From the NCBI GenBank assembly GCA_024233435.1, contig JACKPQ010000001.1, forward strand, positions 62,001-126,000: a stretch of 64,000 nucleotides of DNA, in the 5' to 3' direction. Position 1 is the first letter of the stretch, and every line of letters starts with the position of its first letter. Under the pieces are notes generated by a model. The model saw nothing but the letters and a program-made list of their open reading frames with translations. It made no database searches and was not told the DNA's origin. The position numbers and the translations under genes were made by a program. Source of the DNA: Chlamydiales bacterium. GTDB taxonomy: Bacteria > Chlamydiota > Chlamydiia > Chlamydiales > JACKPQ01. Shown here piece after piece: positions 46,453-55,865 of the stretch.

Positions 46453-48354
46453 TTATTTTGACTCTTCGTCGACGACTTCGACTTCAGCCTCTTCGATGTC
46501 ATCTTTCTTAGAGCCCTCTTGCTGAGGAGCAGCGCCGCCAGGGGCTGCTTGCTGCTGCTGTTGCATCGCTTCGCCAATCTTTTGCATTGTGGCATTGAGC
46601 TCATCTGATGCAGACTTGATCGCAGCTAGGTCTTGTCCTTTAAGCGTTTCTTTGACTTTGTCAACCGATCTTTGGATCTGTGAGGCAATGTCTGCAGGGA
46701 CCTTGTCTTTGAAATCAGAAAGGGATTTCTCAGCGCGGAAAACAAGAGCTTCAGCTTCGTTGCGTGTGTCAACGGCTTCTTTAGCTTTTTTGTCTTCTTC
46801 TGCGTGAGACTCGGCATCTTTTACCATGCGCTCGATCTCGTCATCTGATAGACCTGATGAGGCTTTAATCTCAATCTTATGCTCTTTACCAGAACCTTGA
46901 TCTTTAGCAGATACCTCTAAGATACCGTCAGCGTTAAGGTTGAACGCAACCTCAATTTGCGGTGTACCGCGTGGCGCTGGAGGGATGCCCTCTAGATTAA
47001 AGGTTCCAATCAGCTTGTTGTCTTTGACCATTTTGCGCTCACCTTGGTAAACGTTGATGGTGACAGCTGGCTGGTTGTCAGCTGCAGTTGAAAAGGTTTG
47101 CTTTTTCTGCGTTGGGATTGTTGTGTTGCGCTCAATAAGAGGCGTTAGGACGCCGCCGAGCGTTTCAATTCCAAGCGTTAAAGGCACAACGTCTAGAAGG
47201 AGAACGTCTTTGATGTCTCCGCCAAGAACGCCACCTTGAATCGCAGCACCTGTTGCAACAACCTCATCTGGGTTCACGCCTTTGTGTGGCTCGCGCCCAA
47301 AGATCTCTTGCACTTTAGCTTGAACAGCTGGCATGCGGCTCATACCACCAACGAGAACGACGTCTTGAATATCTGATTTAGATAGGCCAGCGTCTTTTAG
47401 GCAGTTTAAGCAAGGAGCAACGGTGCGCTCAATGAGATTAGCCGCTAGGTTTTCAAACTTAGAGCGCGTAAGTGTAAGCGCTAAGTGCTTAGGACCTGAC
47501 GCGTCCATTGTAATGAACGGCTGATTGATCTCAGTTTGGTTTGTGCCAGAAAGCTCGATTTTTGCTTTTTCAGCAGCATCGCGTAGGCGTTGAAGCGCCA
47601 TTTTATCTGTTGTCAGATCAATACCGCTCTCTTTTTTGAACTCATCGATCATCCAGTGCAAGATCACGTTGTCAAAATCGTCACCGCCAAGGTGTGTATC
47701 ACCATTTGTGGCAAGCACTTCAAAAACGCCATCGCCAATCTCTAGCACAGAAACGTCAAACGTTCCGCCGCCAAGGTCGAAAACAGCAATTTTTGTATCT
47801 GTTTGCTTGTCTAGTCCGTAGGCAAGAGCAGCTGCAGTCGGCTCAGGAATAATGCGCAAAACATCTAGCCCTGCGATCTTACCAGCATCTTTTGTTGATT
47901 GACGCTGAGAGTCGTTAAAGTAAGCTGGAACGGTGATCACAGCTTCTGTGACTTTTTCGCCAAGGTAGCTTTCAGCCGTTTCTTTCATTTTTGTCAAAAT
48001 CTGGGCGCCAACTTCTTCTGGAGTGAGCGTCTTGCCATCGACTTCAAAGACGACCTTGCCATTAGCGCCTGATTTAACAGGGTAGGCAACTGTTTTTAGC
48101 TCGCCTTCTACTTCGTTGTACTTGCGTCCGATGAAGCGTTTGGTCGAGTAAAGCGTGCGCTCTGGGTTGGTGATCGCTTGACGCTTGGCAGGAATTCCAA
48201 CTAAGCGCTCGCCATCTTTGTAGGCGACAATCGATGGTGTTGTGCGTGCGCCTTCAGCGTTGACAATCACTTTAGCTTGTCCCCCTTCCATAATGGCCAC
48301 GCAAGAGTTTGTGGTTCCTAAGTCAATTCCGATAATGTTGCGTTTTTTACTCAT
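46453..48354 (-). CDS. dnaK: Chaperone DnaK (Hsp70)
   Basis: 633 residues, full length. ATPase signatures [28 protein letters not shown] and [14 protein letters not shown]; substrate domain; C-terminal helical lid with a Gln/Ala-rich linker and acidic tail. Overlaps grpE by 8 nt. Last gene of the heat-shock operon. Confidence 0.98.
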   Translation of the reverse strand: MSKKRNIIGIDLGTTNSCVAIMEGGQAKVIVNAEGARTTPSIVAYKDGERLVGIPAKRQAITNPERTLYSTKRFIGRKYNEVEGELKTVAYPVKSGANGKVVFEVDGKTLTPEEVGAQILTKMKETAESYLGEKVTEAVITVPAYFNDSQRQSTKDAGKIAGLDVLRIIPEPTAAALAYGLDKQTDTKIAVFDLGGGTFDVSVLEIGDGVFEVLATNGDTHLGGDDFDNVILHWMIDEFKKESGIDLTTDKMALQRLRDAAEKAKIELSGTNQTEINQPFITMDASGPKHLALTLTRSKFENLAANLIERTVAPCLNCLKDAGLSKSDIQDVVLVGGMSRMPAVQAKVQEIFGREPHKGVNPDEVVATGAAIQGGVLGGDIKDVLLLDVVPLTLGIETLGGVLTPLIERNTTIPTQKKQTFSTAADNQPAVTINVYQGERKMVKDNKLIGTFNLEGIPPAPRGTPQIEVAFNLNADGILEVSAKDQGSGKEHKIEIKASSGLSDDEIERMVKDAESHAEEDKKAKEAVDTRNEAEALVFRAEKSLSDFKDKVPADIASQIQRSVDKVKETLKGQDLAAIKSASDELNATMQKIGEAMQQQQQAAPGGAAPQQEGSKKDDIEEAEVEVVDEESK

Positions 48355-48877
48355 GGTTTTCCTCTTCTTTTTTTTCTTCTTCTTTTTTTGGTAATTTTGA
48401 AACTTTTACACGCGCAGGGCACACAATGCGGTCACCGCATTTGTAGCCACGCTGAAATTCTTTTAAAATTGTGCCATCAGGATGCTCATCGCTTTCCTCG
48501 ATTTCTAAGGCTTCGTGCAGGTGAGGATCAAAGAGTCCCTCAGCATGGAACGGCGTGAAGCCATGGTTGCTGACCACTCCTTTTAGCTGGCCTAAAATCA
48601 TTTCAAAGCCCATAGCCCAATTTTTTGTCTCATCAGACATCTGATCCTTAAAGCTCAAAGCCTTTTCAAAGTTATCTAAAACAGGCAAAAATTCGGTGAT
48701 GGCATTTTGCACAGCAAAACGCATCATGTCTTGCTTTTCTTTTTGCATGCGCTTGGTGCGGTTTTCAGTTTCAGCAAGGGCGCGGATATATTTGTCTTCT
48801 GCAAGACGAATTTCTTCACGCATCCTGTCGATTTCGCTAATTTCTTCTTCTTCTTGTTTTACTTCTTCGTTACACAT
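48347..48877 (-). CDS. grpE: Nucleotide exchange factor GrpE
   Basis: 176 residues. Acidic N-terminus, long coiled coil, then the GrpE head with [30 protein letters not shown] and [19 protein letters not shown]. Releases ADP from DnaK. Overlaps hrcA by 19 nt and dnaK by 8 nt. Confidence 0.96.
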   Translation of the reverse strand: MCNEEVKQEEEEISEIDRMREEIRLAEDKYIRALAETENRTKRMQKEKQDMMRFAVQNAITEFLPVLDNFEKALSFKDQMSDETKNWAMGFEMILGQLKGVVSNHGFTPFHAEGLFDPHLHEALEIEESDEHPDGTILKEFQRGYKCGDRIVCPARVKVSKLPKKEEEKKEEENHE

Positions 48878-49977
48878 AGAGGATCCTTATTTTCTAAAAG
48901 TAGGTTTTCGCCAGGCTGTCTGTAGCTGATGCGGAACTTGTATAAACTGTTTGTTAACGTTTCTGTGATCATGGCGCTTGCGGTTTTAAGCAGCGCAAAT
49001 AAGCGTGGATAGGGGATACGAGTGGGGCCGAGCAGCCCGATGGCACCAACACGCCTTGTCTGAACAGCGTAAGGGACAGCAATACATGCGCAAGCGCTCA
49101 TGCGATCCTCCAAATCATCGCCAATCCAAAACTCAATGTGGTCTTTGCATTTCTCAAGCAGCTTTTCCATCGCTTCTTCATCTTCAAACAAAGAAAGACC
49201 CGATGCGAGCGTTTCAGATGTATTGAATTCAGGGTATTGCAAAAGCTTTGAAAAGCCTGTTTTGTAAAGGTCGGCGTGGCTAAAGCTTGCATGGCGCACA
49301 ACTTGGCGCAGCATCACTTCCTTGTAAAAATTAAGAGCCAGTTTCTCCTCATCGTCGCTCAATTTAGGCTTATCAAGACCTGTCATGCGAAAGTGAAAGA
49401 AAGCCTCAATGCGTTTAATGGCGTGTGTGCCAAGCTTCTTTTGCGTATGCAAAAGCTCGGTATGGATCATGCCGAATTCAGTCACAAGTACAGCGAGCAG
49501 ACGCTTAGAATCAACCTCGACAAGCTTGATATCGATGACAAAGTCTTGATCAAAGCGGGGCATCGATAGAAAAACTGCACATTCAGTTACAGCGCTCAAC
49601 AGCTCTGCTGCTTGCTCTAAGTAGCTGTTGATTTCGCGGGTTTCAGTGATCAGGTGGTTTTTAAGTAAATTAAAATCGCTCTGGGGTAGCTGGTAAGTAT
49701 TGAGATGAGCGCTTGCGTAGGCTTTGAAAGCCTTTGGAGTTGGAATACGGCCACCCGAGGAGTGCTGCTGCTCCACAAAGCCCGCCTTTTCAAGCTTTGC
49801 AAAGTAGTTTCGGATTGTAGCCGAGCTTAAAGCTTGAAAGCCTTCTGTTTGAAGGGCTTGCGATCCAATAGGCTTGCCAATACGCAAAAACAGATCGACA
49901 AGGCCCAGCAAAACGAGGCGTTCTCGATCGTTTTTGTGAGGTTTTAGGGCTTTATTTTGAATTTCTTTTCCCTTCAT
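48859..49977 (-). CDS. hrcA: Heat-inducible repressor HrcA
   Basis: 372 residues from the ATG at 49977. N-terminal winged helix (LVLLGLVDLFLRIGKPIGSQAL, SSATIRNYFAKLEKAGFVEQQHSSGGRIPT), then a GAF-like and dimerisation region, ending IGLLGPTRIPYPRLFALLKTA. A C-terminal extension of about 30 residues follows, as reported for chlamydial HrcA. Represses groE and dnaK operons through CIRCE, assisted by GroEL. Confidence 0.95.
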   Translation of the reverse strand: MKGKEIQNKALKPHKNDRERLVLLGLVDLFLRIGKPIGSQALQTEGFQALSSATIRNYFAKLEKAGFVEQQHSSGGRIPTPKAFKAYASAHLNTYQLPQSDFNLLKNHLITETREINSYLEQAAELLSAVTECAVFLSMPRFDQDFVIDIKLVEVDSKRLLAVLVTEFGMIHTELLHTQKKLGTHAIKRIEAFFHFRMTGLDKPKLSDDEEKLALNFYKEVMLRQVVRHASFSHADLYKTGFSKLLQYPEFNTSETLASGLSLFEDEEAMEKLLEKCKDHIEFWIGDDLEDRMSACACIAVPYAVQTRRVGAIGLLGPTRIPYPRLFALLKTASAMITETLTNSLYKFRISYRQPGENLLLENKDPLCVTKK

Positions 49978-49984
49978 ACCCGCC

Positions 49985-50013
49985 AGTATAACAGAGCTCT
50001 TCTCAAAAATCAA
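49985..50013 (-). promoter_or_regulatory. Promoter close to the hrcA start
   Basis: Minus strand TTGATT (50008-50013), 17-bp spacer, TATACT (49985-49990). The -10 box ends only 7 nt before the ATG, so a transcript from here would be almost or fully leaderless. Confidence 0.5.
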
Positions 50014-50019
50014 GCATTT

Positions 50020-50046
50020 TTAGCACTCAAAACGTCCAATTGCTAT
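50020..50046 (-). promoter_or_regulatory. Degenerate CIRCE element
   Basis: One half is a perfect TTAGCACTC (50020-50028); after the canonical 9-nt spacer the other half reads AATTGCTAT against GAGTGCTAA (6 of 9). Position upstream of hrcA-grpE-dnaK supports HrcA control. A TATAGC on the minus strand just upstream could be the -10 of the controlled promoter. Confidence 0.65.
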
Positions 50047-50127
50047 AAACAACTATAACATATTTACAGTTAATAACTAAAGAATTTATGCACATAAAAT
50101 TCCGAGAGGAGTACAATCCCATCTGAT

Positions 50128-51330
50128 ATGGCAACTATTCAAGACCTTGTGCAAAAACCTTCTGCCACGATGGACTCTTGGGGTCTTCCCCAGCAGCAAG
50201 CACGATTGAAAGTCATTCAATGGATTGCCCAGGTGGAGATCACGTTGGATCAGGCTGAAAGGATTGTAAAAGAGTGTCGTTTAAGGCATCTACGATGTGG
50301 GGAAAGGACGGCCCTGCATGTGATCACGCGAATGGATTACACTAAAAGCTTAGGCAATATTGCCAAAGCTGTTTTTATTGATGACGCAGAACTGTACCAG
50401 CAAAATGATTCAAAGGACCGATCTTGTTTGCACTTGGCCGCAGAGCTTGGATCTGAGAAGTGGATAGATTTTTTTCTAAAGCGTAAAGTGAAAAAGGATC
50501 TAAAAACGGCAGCTGGAGATACGCCCTTGCACTCGGCTTGTAAAGGTCCTGCAATAACCGAGATCATCATTGGTAAGTTTTCTGACCTTTGCGATGCACC
50601 TAATAAGCGCTTACAGACACCGCTTCACTTTCTAGCAAGCAATACCCAAATAAAAAATAAGAAAACCCATATCCAATGCGTTAATCGTCTGAAATATGAT
50701 GAGTCAGCCCCAATTGCAAGGGATAGTGAAAATCGCACACCTTTGCACATGGCAGTTATCAGTGGGCGGCACTATTTACTAGATATTCTCAACACCAAAG
50801 ATGTCGATTACCTCGAATTAGCAAAGCTTGCAAAAGAGCCTAAGACAATTAAGTGGTGTTTAGAAAAATACAATCCTGGCCAAACACTGTTTAATATAGC
50901 GCTAGAGAACGGTATGGATGCTCAGGCAACGGCTCTATACAACGGTGAAACCATGCCAGAGAAAACGCTTATTGAGGCTGTGGACAAAGGAATGAAAGCC
51001 CTGACTTTGGCTTTCCTCAATGCTCAAGCATACTCTGTCAATGCTTATCACGGAGCAGCGCGTCATGGTTGGTGCGACGTGCTTAAACGATTAGAAGCTA
51101 TTCGTTGGCAGCAAATGCCTTGGTATGAGCGAATAGCCGAGAATGCATGTTGGGCCTTTGGGAGGTCCCCCTGTTGGGATGTACCAGTAAATGGAAAGCG
51201 TCCCCTTGATTTAGCAACAGATGAGCGCACAAGGGACTACTTGAAAAGCTTGGGATGCAAGGACGACCTAGGAGACGGCTGGCATATGGTCAACTCCGAT
51301 AACGCCGATGAAGGGTGGGAGCAAATTTAG
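50128..51330 (+). CDS. Ankyrin-repeat protein
   Basis: 400 residues, soluble, no signal peptide. Ankyrin cores at about 60 (ERTALHVITR), 97 (DRSCLHLAAELGSEKWIDFFL), 130 (GDTPLHSACKG), 164 (QTPLHFLASN) and 203 (RTPLHMAVISGRHYLLDIL), then degenerate units to about 325 (AYHGAARHGWCDVLKRL). The C-terminus is unique. Ankyrin proteins of intracellular bacteria often act inside the host, which is inference here. Ribosome site weak: GAGGAG lies 19 nt upstream. Confidence 0.85.
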   Translation: MATIQDLVQKPSATMDSWGLPQQQARLKVIQWIAQVEITLDQAERIVKECRLRHLRCGERTALHVITRMDYTKSLGNIAKAVFIDDAELYQQNDSKDRSCLHLAAELGSEKWIDFFLKRKVKKDLKTAAGDTPLHSACKGPAITEIIIGKFSDLCDAPNKRLQTPLHFLASNTQIKNKKTHIQCVNRLKYDESAPIARDSENRTPLHMAVISGRHYLLDILNTKDVDYLELAKLAKEPKTIKWCLEKYNPGQTLFNIALENGMDAQATALYNGETMPEKTLIEAVDKGMKALTLAFLNAQAYSVNAYHGAARHGWCDVLKRLEAIRWQQMPWYERIAENACWAFGRSPCWDVPVNGKRPLDLATDERTRDYLKSLGCKDDLGDGWHMVNSDNADEGWEQI

Positions 51331-51530
51331 GAGGTTTCTATCTTAAGTAGTTGGGTTGCTAAGCAATCAGCGTTGCATTGTTTGGCTGTCAATGTTACTT
51401 GTTTGGAGTCAGGATCACGGCTCGTTACTTCCAATACATGAAGGCAAAAATGTAAGCAAGCATCTCTTTCTGCAGGAGAAGGAGGTCTATGTACTATGTG
51501 TGATTTGCCTGAAACGGATGGTGTACTCAT
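51327..51530 (-). CDS. Possible small Cys-containing protein
   Basis: 67 residues (MSTPSVSGKSHIVHRPPSP..., four Cys). AGAGG stands 4 nt before the ATG, slightly too close. Convergent with the ankyrin gene, sharing 4 nt at the stops. No family; kept because otherwise about 270 nt would be empty and its codons look normal. Confidence 0.33.
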   Translation of the reverse strand: MSTPSVSGKSHIVHRPPSPAERDACLHFCLHVLEVTSRDPDSKQVTLTAKQCNADCLATQLLKIETS

Positions 51531-51605
51531 GAGTCCTCTGTGGTTAAGTCGTTTATAGGCAAAGAGTAACTGCTTAGTGTAGTTTTCGTCAATCTTTTTG
51601 CACAG

Positions 51606-53675
51606 CTATAAGCATGGCGGGCTAGGAAGTGTCGCATTGAAATTAACAGCTCCAAAAGTTGATACTGGGGCCCCGCTGTTAGCAGCTGACATGAGAGCAG
51701 CTGATCCTGGAGAGGCCTCAAAAAAGAATGGGCCAAATATAAACAAGAAGATTTCGGTATTTGTAAGCGCGTTTCCATCAATATTAACGCATTCGTTTTC
51801 AAGGCCAAATGTAATCATTCCGGGCGCCCCCGCATTCGGATTATTAATAACGTTGTTAGTGACTTGCGCATTCATTAGATGTTGCTGAAAAGGTAAAGGG
51901 CCGACAATCTCCATAAATACTCCAGTCGGAAGATCATAGGTCACATTATTGTTCTCAAAAATGAACTGAGTAGACCCAATTCCCAAAGCGGCATACTCAA
52001 AAAAGCGACCAAAACCAGTCGCTGACGTGAAGGTAATATCGTTATTTCGAAACACAAAGTGATCAATAAGATTTGACGCTGAATTAGCCGTTCTTATTTC
52101 AAATAAGTCTACTGATCCAGCAACAACTCTTGCATCAATAATATTGTTTTCAAATAGAATTGTGCCTTCGTCAGCAGTGCGTAGTCGCAAGACGTCGTTG
52201 GTTGCGTTGGGTGCAAAAAATGAGTTATTGGAAATAATTAAAGAACCAGAGAAGAAATCCGCAACATCAACCGCAACATTTATGTTTTCAAACAGGTTGT
52301 TCGTGATGACGAAATCTTCTGTGGCGGTACGGATATTAAGCGCCCTATCTGGAAAGTTTATGTTGTTAAATGTGCTATTGGATACCTGGCCGCCGGCAAT
52401 GCCGTTTCCAAAAATGGCGTCCGTATTGTCAAAATTAAACCCGTTAACCATAGTGTGGTCGGCAAGTGTAACAGCAGGTGCTCCTGAAATAAATGGACTC
52501 TGGCCAGGGGTTTGAGCAGGCAAGACGTTAACTCCATCGATGATGAAGTCAAAGCCTGATCCGCTAAACATTTGTCCATCTTTTAGTACAAAGCCAGTAT
52601 CGTAGCCAGGCGCGGTTGATCCCGTTCCAAAGTAGACGTAGATGCAGTCGCCTGGAGCAGAAGCAGCTTCGGCGCTTGCTAAGTTGTTAAAGGGGTTTTC
52701 AAAAGTACCATCGCCATTTGTAGCCAAAGAGTTGTTGACAAAGTAGCATGGAGGCGCTGGGTCGGGGACGCTTGGCAAAATCGAAAGGGGAAGGGGCTTA
52801 TCTTGTTTAACGCGCACTGGAATGATTTCATCGCGCCTGATGGGTGATGTGAGAAGGCGTTGCTTGGTAGCTGCGCTCTGGCACTCAGGGCTATACCAGC
52901 TTTTCCACTTATGCCCACCACGAGGAATATTGCTAGGGCCGAGTGGAAAGCTGAAACCTAAATAGCCTTGTAGGCGACCGTGGTATTCATTGTCATAAGT
53001 CCATTGACCTCCTAGGATAAAACCATCATAGAGGCGCGCTTCTAGGAAGGTTTTGGCGCCAAGAGAGGACTTGCATGATACAATTCTTGCGTTGCGGCCA
53101 AATAGATAGTAAGGTCCAGCAGCCCAATAAAGATCAATAGGCCAGGATGAAGGGAACCAAAATCCAGCCATGGCTTCTATATGGGGCAGAGCAAAGGCAA
53201 TGCGTTGCTTTAAAAAGATGTGGTAGCCAACAACTTGGTCAAACTTGATTGAGCCTTCAGACTTTGTTGTGCCAATCGGTAGATAGCCATTGACAGTGAC
53301 ATCAAACAGGGAGTGCAAAAGCTCTAATCCCATGCCCAGTTGGTGAGCTGCGATATGCTTGGCGCTGCGAAAGTCGTAGAAAAAGTTGCCGCCTAATGCA
53401 AAGTCACTTGGCAGACCAAAGCGCAAACCGCCACCGAGGTTGCTTGCCCATGTAGCGTTATTTAAGAAGTGAACGCGTCCATCTAGGATAGGTTGAAAGT
53501 TGCGTTGCCAGTTTGGAGTTAAGAATAGTCCTGCTGTGGTGTAGCCATGCTCATAGCCCATGCCTTTACCTTGGCGTGTGCCAATCTCTACATGAGAAGC
53601 ACTTCCCTGAATGCAAGGGTTGCTAAACAAATGGATGCCAGTCAAAGTGGCCATCATGAGCAGTCGACTCTTCAT
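51606..53675 (-). CDS. Inverse-autotransporter-like outer membrane protein, copy 1
   Basis: 689 residues. Signal peptide (about 1-26), then an N-terminal region of about 240 residues whose pattern matches the intimin/invasin beta-domain (ALGGNFFYDFRSAKHIAAHQLGMGLELL, then VTVNGYLPIG), a linker (about 280-310) and a C-terminal right-handed beta-helix (NGDGTFENPFNNLASAEAA, repeated FENN/FRNN and TNNVINNP turns). Barrel first and passenger last is the reverse of chlamydial Pmp proteins. The last 250 residues differ clearly from copy 2, the first 430 hardly at all. Second of a tandem pair in the direction of transcription. Confidence 0.82.
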   Translation of the reverse strand: MKSRLLMMATLTGIHLFSNPCIQGSASHVEIGTRQGKGMGYEHGYTTAGLFLTPNWQRNFQPILDGRVHFLNNATWASNLGGGLRFGLPSDFALGGNFFYDFRSAKHIAAHQLGMGLELLHSLFDVTVNGYLPIGTTKSEGSIKFDQVVGYHIFLKQRIAFALPHIEAMAGFWFPSSWPIDLYWAAGPYYLFGRNARIVSCKSSLGAKTFLEARLYDGFILGGQWTYDNEYHGRLQGYLGFSFPLGPSNIPRGGHKWKSWYSPECQSAATKQRLLTSPIRRDEIIPVRVKQDKPLPLSILPSVPDPAPPCYFVNNSLATNGDGTFENPFNNLASAEAASAPGDCIYVYFGTGSTAPGYDTGFVLKDGQMFSGSGFDFIIDGVNVLPAQTPGQSPFISGAPAVTLADHTMVNGFNFDNTDAIFGNGIAGGQVSNSTFNNINFPDRALNIRTATEDFVITNNLFENINVAVDVADFFSGSLIISNNSFFAPNATNDVLRLRTADEGTILFENNIIDARVVAGSVDLFEIRTANSASNLIDHFVFRNNDITFTSATGFGRFFEYAALGIGSTQFIFENNNVTYDLPTGVFMEIVGPLPFQQHLMNAQVTNNVINNPNAGAPGMITFGLENECVNIDGNALTNTEIFLFIFGPFFFEASPGSAALMSAANSGAPVSTFGAVNFNATLPSPPCL

Positions 53676-53700
53676 GACGTCACTGTAGTGAAGTTATAAA

Positions 53701-53748
53701 AAATATTCAATTAGAGATTGCGTTTTTGTGATGAGGGGAAGGATGTCG
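53701..53748. repeat. Duplicated fragment of the gdhB 3' end
   Basis: This gap repeats the end of the glutamate dehydrogenase gene: ATATTCAATTAGAGATTGCG, then TGTGATGAGGGGAAGG through GATGTCG (53727-53748, identical to 55896-55917). A 15-base piece present in the gene is missing. The homology stops at 53748, where sequence like that following the outer membrane genes begins. Confidence 0.85.
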
Positions 53749-53754
53749 GGCTAT

Positions 53755-55830
53755 TTATAAGCATGGCGGGCTAGGAAGTGTCGCATTGAAATTAACAGGT
53801 CCAAAAGTTGATACTGGGGCCCCGCCGTTAGCAGCTGACATAAGGGCAGCTGATCCTGGAGAGGCCTCAAAAAAGAGTGGGCCAAGTAAAAGCAAGAAGA
53901 TTTCGGTATTTGTAAGCGCATTTCCATCAATATTAACGCAGTCGTTTTCAAGGCCAAATGTAATCATTCCGGGCGCCCCCACATTCGGATTGTTAATAAC
54001 GTTGTTAGTGATTTGCGCAGACATTAGATGTTGCGGAAAAAGTAAAGAGCCGACAAGCTCCATAAATCTTCCAGTCGGTAGATCATAGGTCACATTATTA
54101 TTCTCAAAAATGAACCGCGTAGATCCAGTTCCGGGAGCAATATACTCAAAAAATAGGCCACCGCCATTTACTGATGTGAAGGTAATATCGTTATTTCGAA
54201 ATACGAGGTTATTAATAAAACTTGGCGTTGAAAAATCCGTTCTTATTTCAAATAAGTCTACTGAGCCAATAATGCGGACGTTTCTTGCTTCAAGAGTATT
54301 GTTTTCAAATAGAATTGTGCCTCCATCATTAGCACGTAGTCGGAAGACGTCGTTGGTTGCGTTGGGTGCAAAAAATGAGTTGTTAGAAATAATTAAAGAA
54401 CCAGAGAAGCTATCAACCACATCCACTGCAATATTTATGTTATCAAACAGGTTGTTCGTGATGACGAAATCTTCTGTGGAGGTAGTGAGTTGAAGCGCCC
54501 TATCTGGAAAGCTTATGTTGCTAAATGTGCTATTGGATATCTGGCCGCCGGCAATGCCGTTTCCAAAAATGGCGTCCGTATTGTCAAAATTAAACCCGTT
54601 AACCATAGTGTGGTCGGCAAGTGTAACAGCAGGTGCTCCTGAAATAAATGGACTCTGGCCAGGGGTTTGAGCAGGCAAGACGTTAACTCCATCGATGATG
54701 AAGTCAAAGCCTGATCCGCTAAACATTTGTCCATCTTTTAGTACAAAGCCAGTATCGTAGCCAGGCGCGGTTGATCCCGTTCCAAAGTAGACGTAGATGC
54801 AGTCGCCTGGAGCAGAAGCAGCTTCGGCGCTTGCTAAGTTGTTAAAGGGGTTTTCAAAAGTACCATCGCCATTTGTAGCCAAAGAGTTGTTGACAAAGTA
54901 GCATGGAGGCGCTGGGTCGGGGACGCTTGGCAAAATCGAAAGGGGAAGGGGCTTATCTTGTTTAACGCGCACTGGAATGATTTCATCGCGCCTGATGGGT
55001 GATGTGAGAAGGCGTTGCTTGGTAGCTGCGCTCTGGCACTCAGGGCTATACCAGCTTTTCCACTTATGCCCACCACGAGGAATATTGCTAGGGCCGAGTG
55101 GAAAGCTGAAACCTAAATAGCCTTGTAGGCGACCGTGGTATTCATTGTCATAAGTCCATTGACCTCCTAGGATAAAACCATCATAGAGGCGCGCTTCTAG
55201 GAAGGTTTTGGCGCCAAGAGAGGACTTGCATGATACAATTCTTGCGTTGCGGCCAAATAGATAGTAAGGTCCAGCAGCCCAATAAAGATCAATAGGCCAG
55301 GATGAAGGGAACCAAAATCCAGCCATGGCTTCTATATGGGGCAGAGCAAAGGCAATGCGTTGCTTTAAAAAGATGTGGTAGCCAACAACTTGGTCAAACT
55401 TGATTGAGCCTTCAGACTTTGTTGTGCCAATCGGTAGATAGCCATTGACAGTGACATCAAACAGGGAGTGCAAAAGCTCTAATCCCATGCCCAGTTGGTG
55501 AGCTGCGATATGCTTGGCGCTGCGAAAGTCGTAGAAAAAGTTGCCGCCTAATGCAAAGTCACTTGGCAGACCAAAGCGCAAACCGCCACCGAGGTTGCTT
55601 GCCCATGTAGCGTTATTTAAGAAGTGAACGCGTCCATCTAGGATAGGTTGAAAGTTGCGTTGCCAGTTTGGAGTTAAGAATAGTCCTGCTGTGGTGTAGC
55701 CATGTTCATAGCCCATGCCTTTACCTTGGCGTGTGCCAATCTCTACATGAGAAGCACTTCCCTGGATGCAGGGGTTGCTAAACAAACTGATGCCAGTCAA
55801 AGTAGCTATCATGAGCAGTCGACTCTTCAT
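53755..55830 (-). CDS. Inverse-autotransporter-like outer membrane protein, copy 2
   Basis: 691 residues, same design as copy 1: signal peptide, intimin-like barrel (residues about 30-270), Pro-rich linker (VKQDKPLPLSILPSVPDPAPP), beta-helix passenger ending FNATLPSPPCL. Only a few substitutions in the first 430 residues (for example MIATLTGIS against MMATLTGIH), but many from about 435 on, plus a two-residue insertion (ARNVRIIGS against ARVVAGS). It lies immediately downstream of gdhB, the ancestral position. Confidence 0.82.
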   Translation of the reverse strand: MKSRLLMIATLTGISLFSNPCIQGSASHVEIGTRQGKGMGYEHGYTTAGLFLTPNWQRNFQPILDGRVHFLNNATWASNLGGGLRFGLPSDFALGGNFFYDFRSAKHIAAHQLGMGLELLHSLFDVTVNGYLPIGTTKSEGSIKFDQVVGYHIFLKQRIAFALPHIEAMAGFWFPSSWPIDLYWAAGPYYLFGRNARIVSCKSSLGAKTFLEARLYDGFILGGQWTYDNEYHGRLQGYLGFSFPLGPSNIPRGGHKWKSWYSPECQSAATKQRLLTSPIRRDEIIPVRVKQDKPLPLSILPSVPDPAPPCYFVNNSLATNGDGTFENPFNNLASAEAASAPGDCIYVYFGTGSTAPGYDTGFVLKDGQMFSGSGFDFIIDGVNVLPAQTPGQSPFISGAPAVTLADHTMVNGFNFDNTDAIFGNGIAGGQISNSTFSNISFPDRALQLTTSTEDFVITNNLFDNINIAVDVVDSFSGSLIISNNSFFAPNATNDVFRLRANDGGTILFENNTLEARNVRIIGSVDLFEIRTDFSTPSFINNLVFRNNDITFTSVNGGGLFFEYIAPGTGSTRFIFENNNVTYDLPTGRFMELVGSLLFPQHLMSAQITNNVINNPNVGAPGMITFGLENDCVNIDGNALTNTEIFLLLLGPLFFEASPGSAALMSAANGGAPVSTFGPVNFNATLPSPPCL

Positions 55831-55865
55831 GATATCACTGTAGTGAAGTTATAAAAAATATTCAA

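Noticed and set aside
49978..50013. Upstream TTG start for hrcA
   Set aside because: It would lie on the -35 box, and homologous HrcA begin near MKGKEIQ.
51527..51808. 93-residue minus-strand frame at the end of outer membrane copy 1
   Set aside because: It is an alternative frame of the beta-helix gene; a matching shadow occurs in copy 2.
51606..55830. CRISPR or satellite array
   Set aside because: The long repeats are two coding copies about 2.15 kb apart, not short regularly spaced repeats; no CRISPR-like array was seen anywhere in the window.
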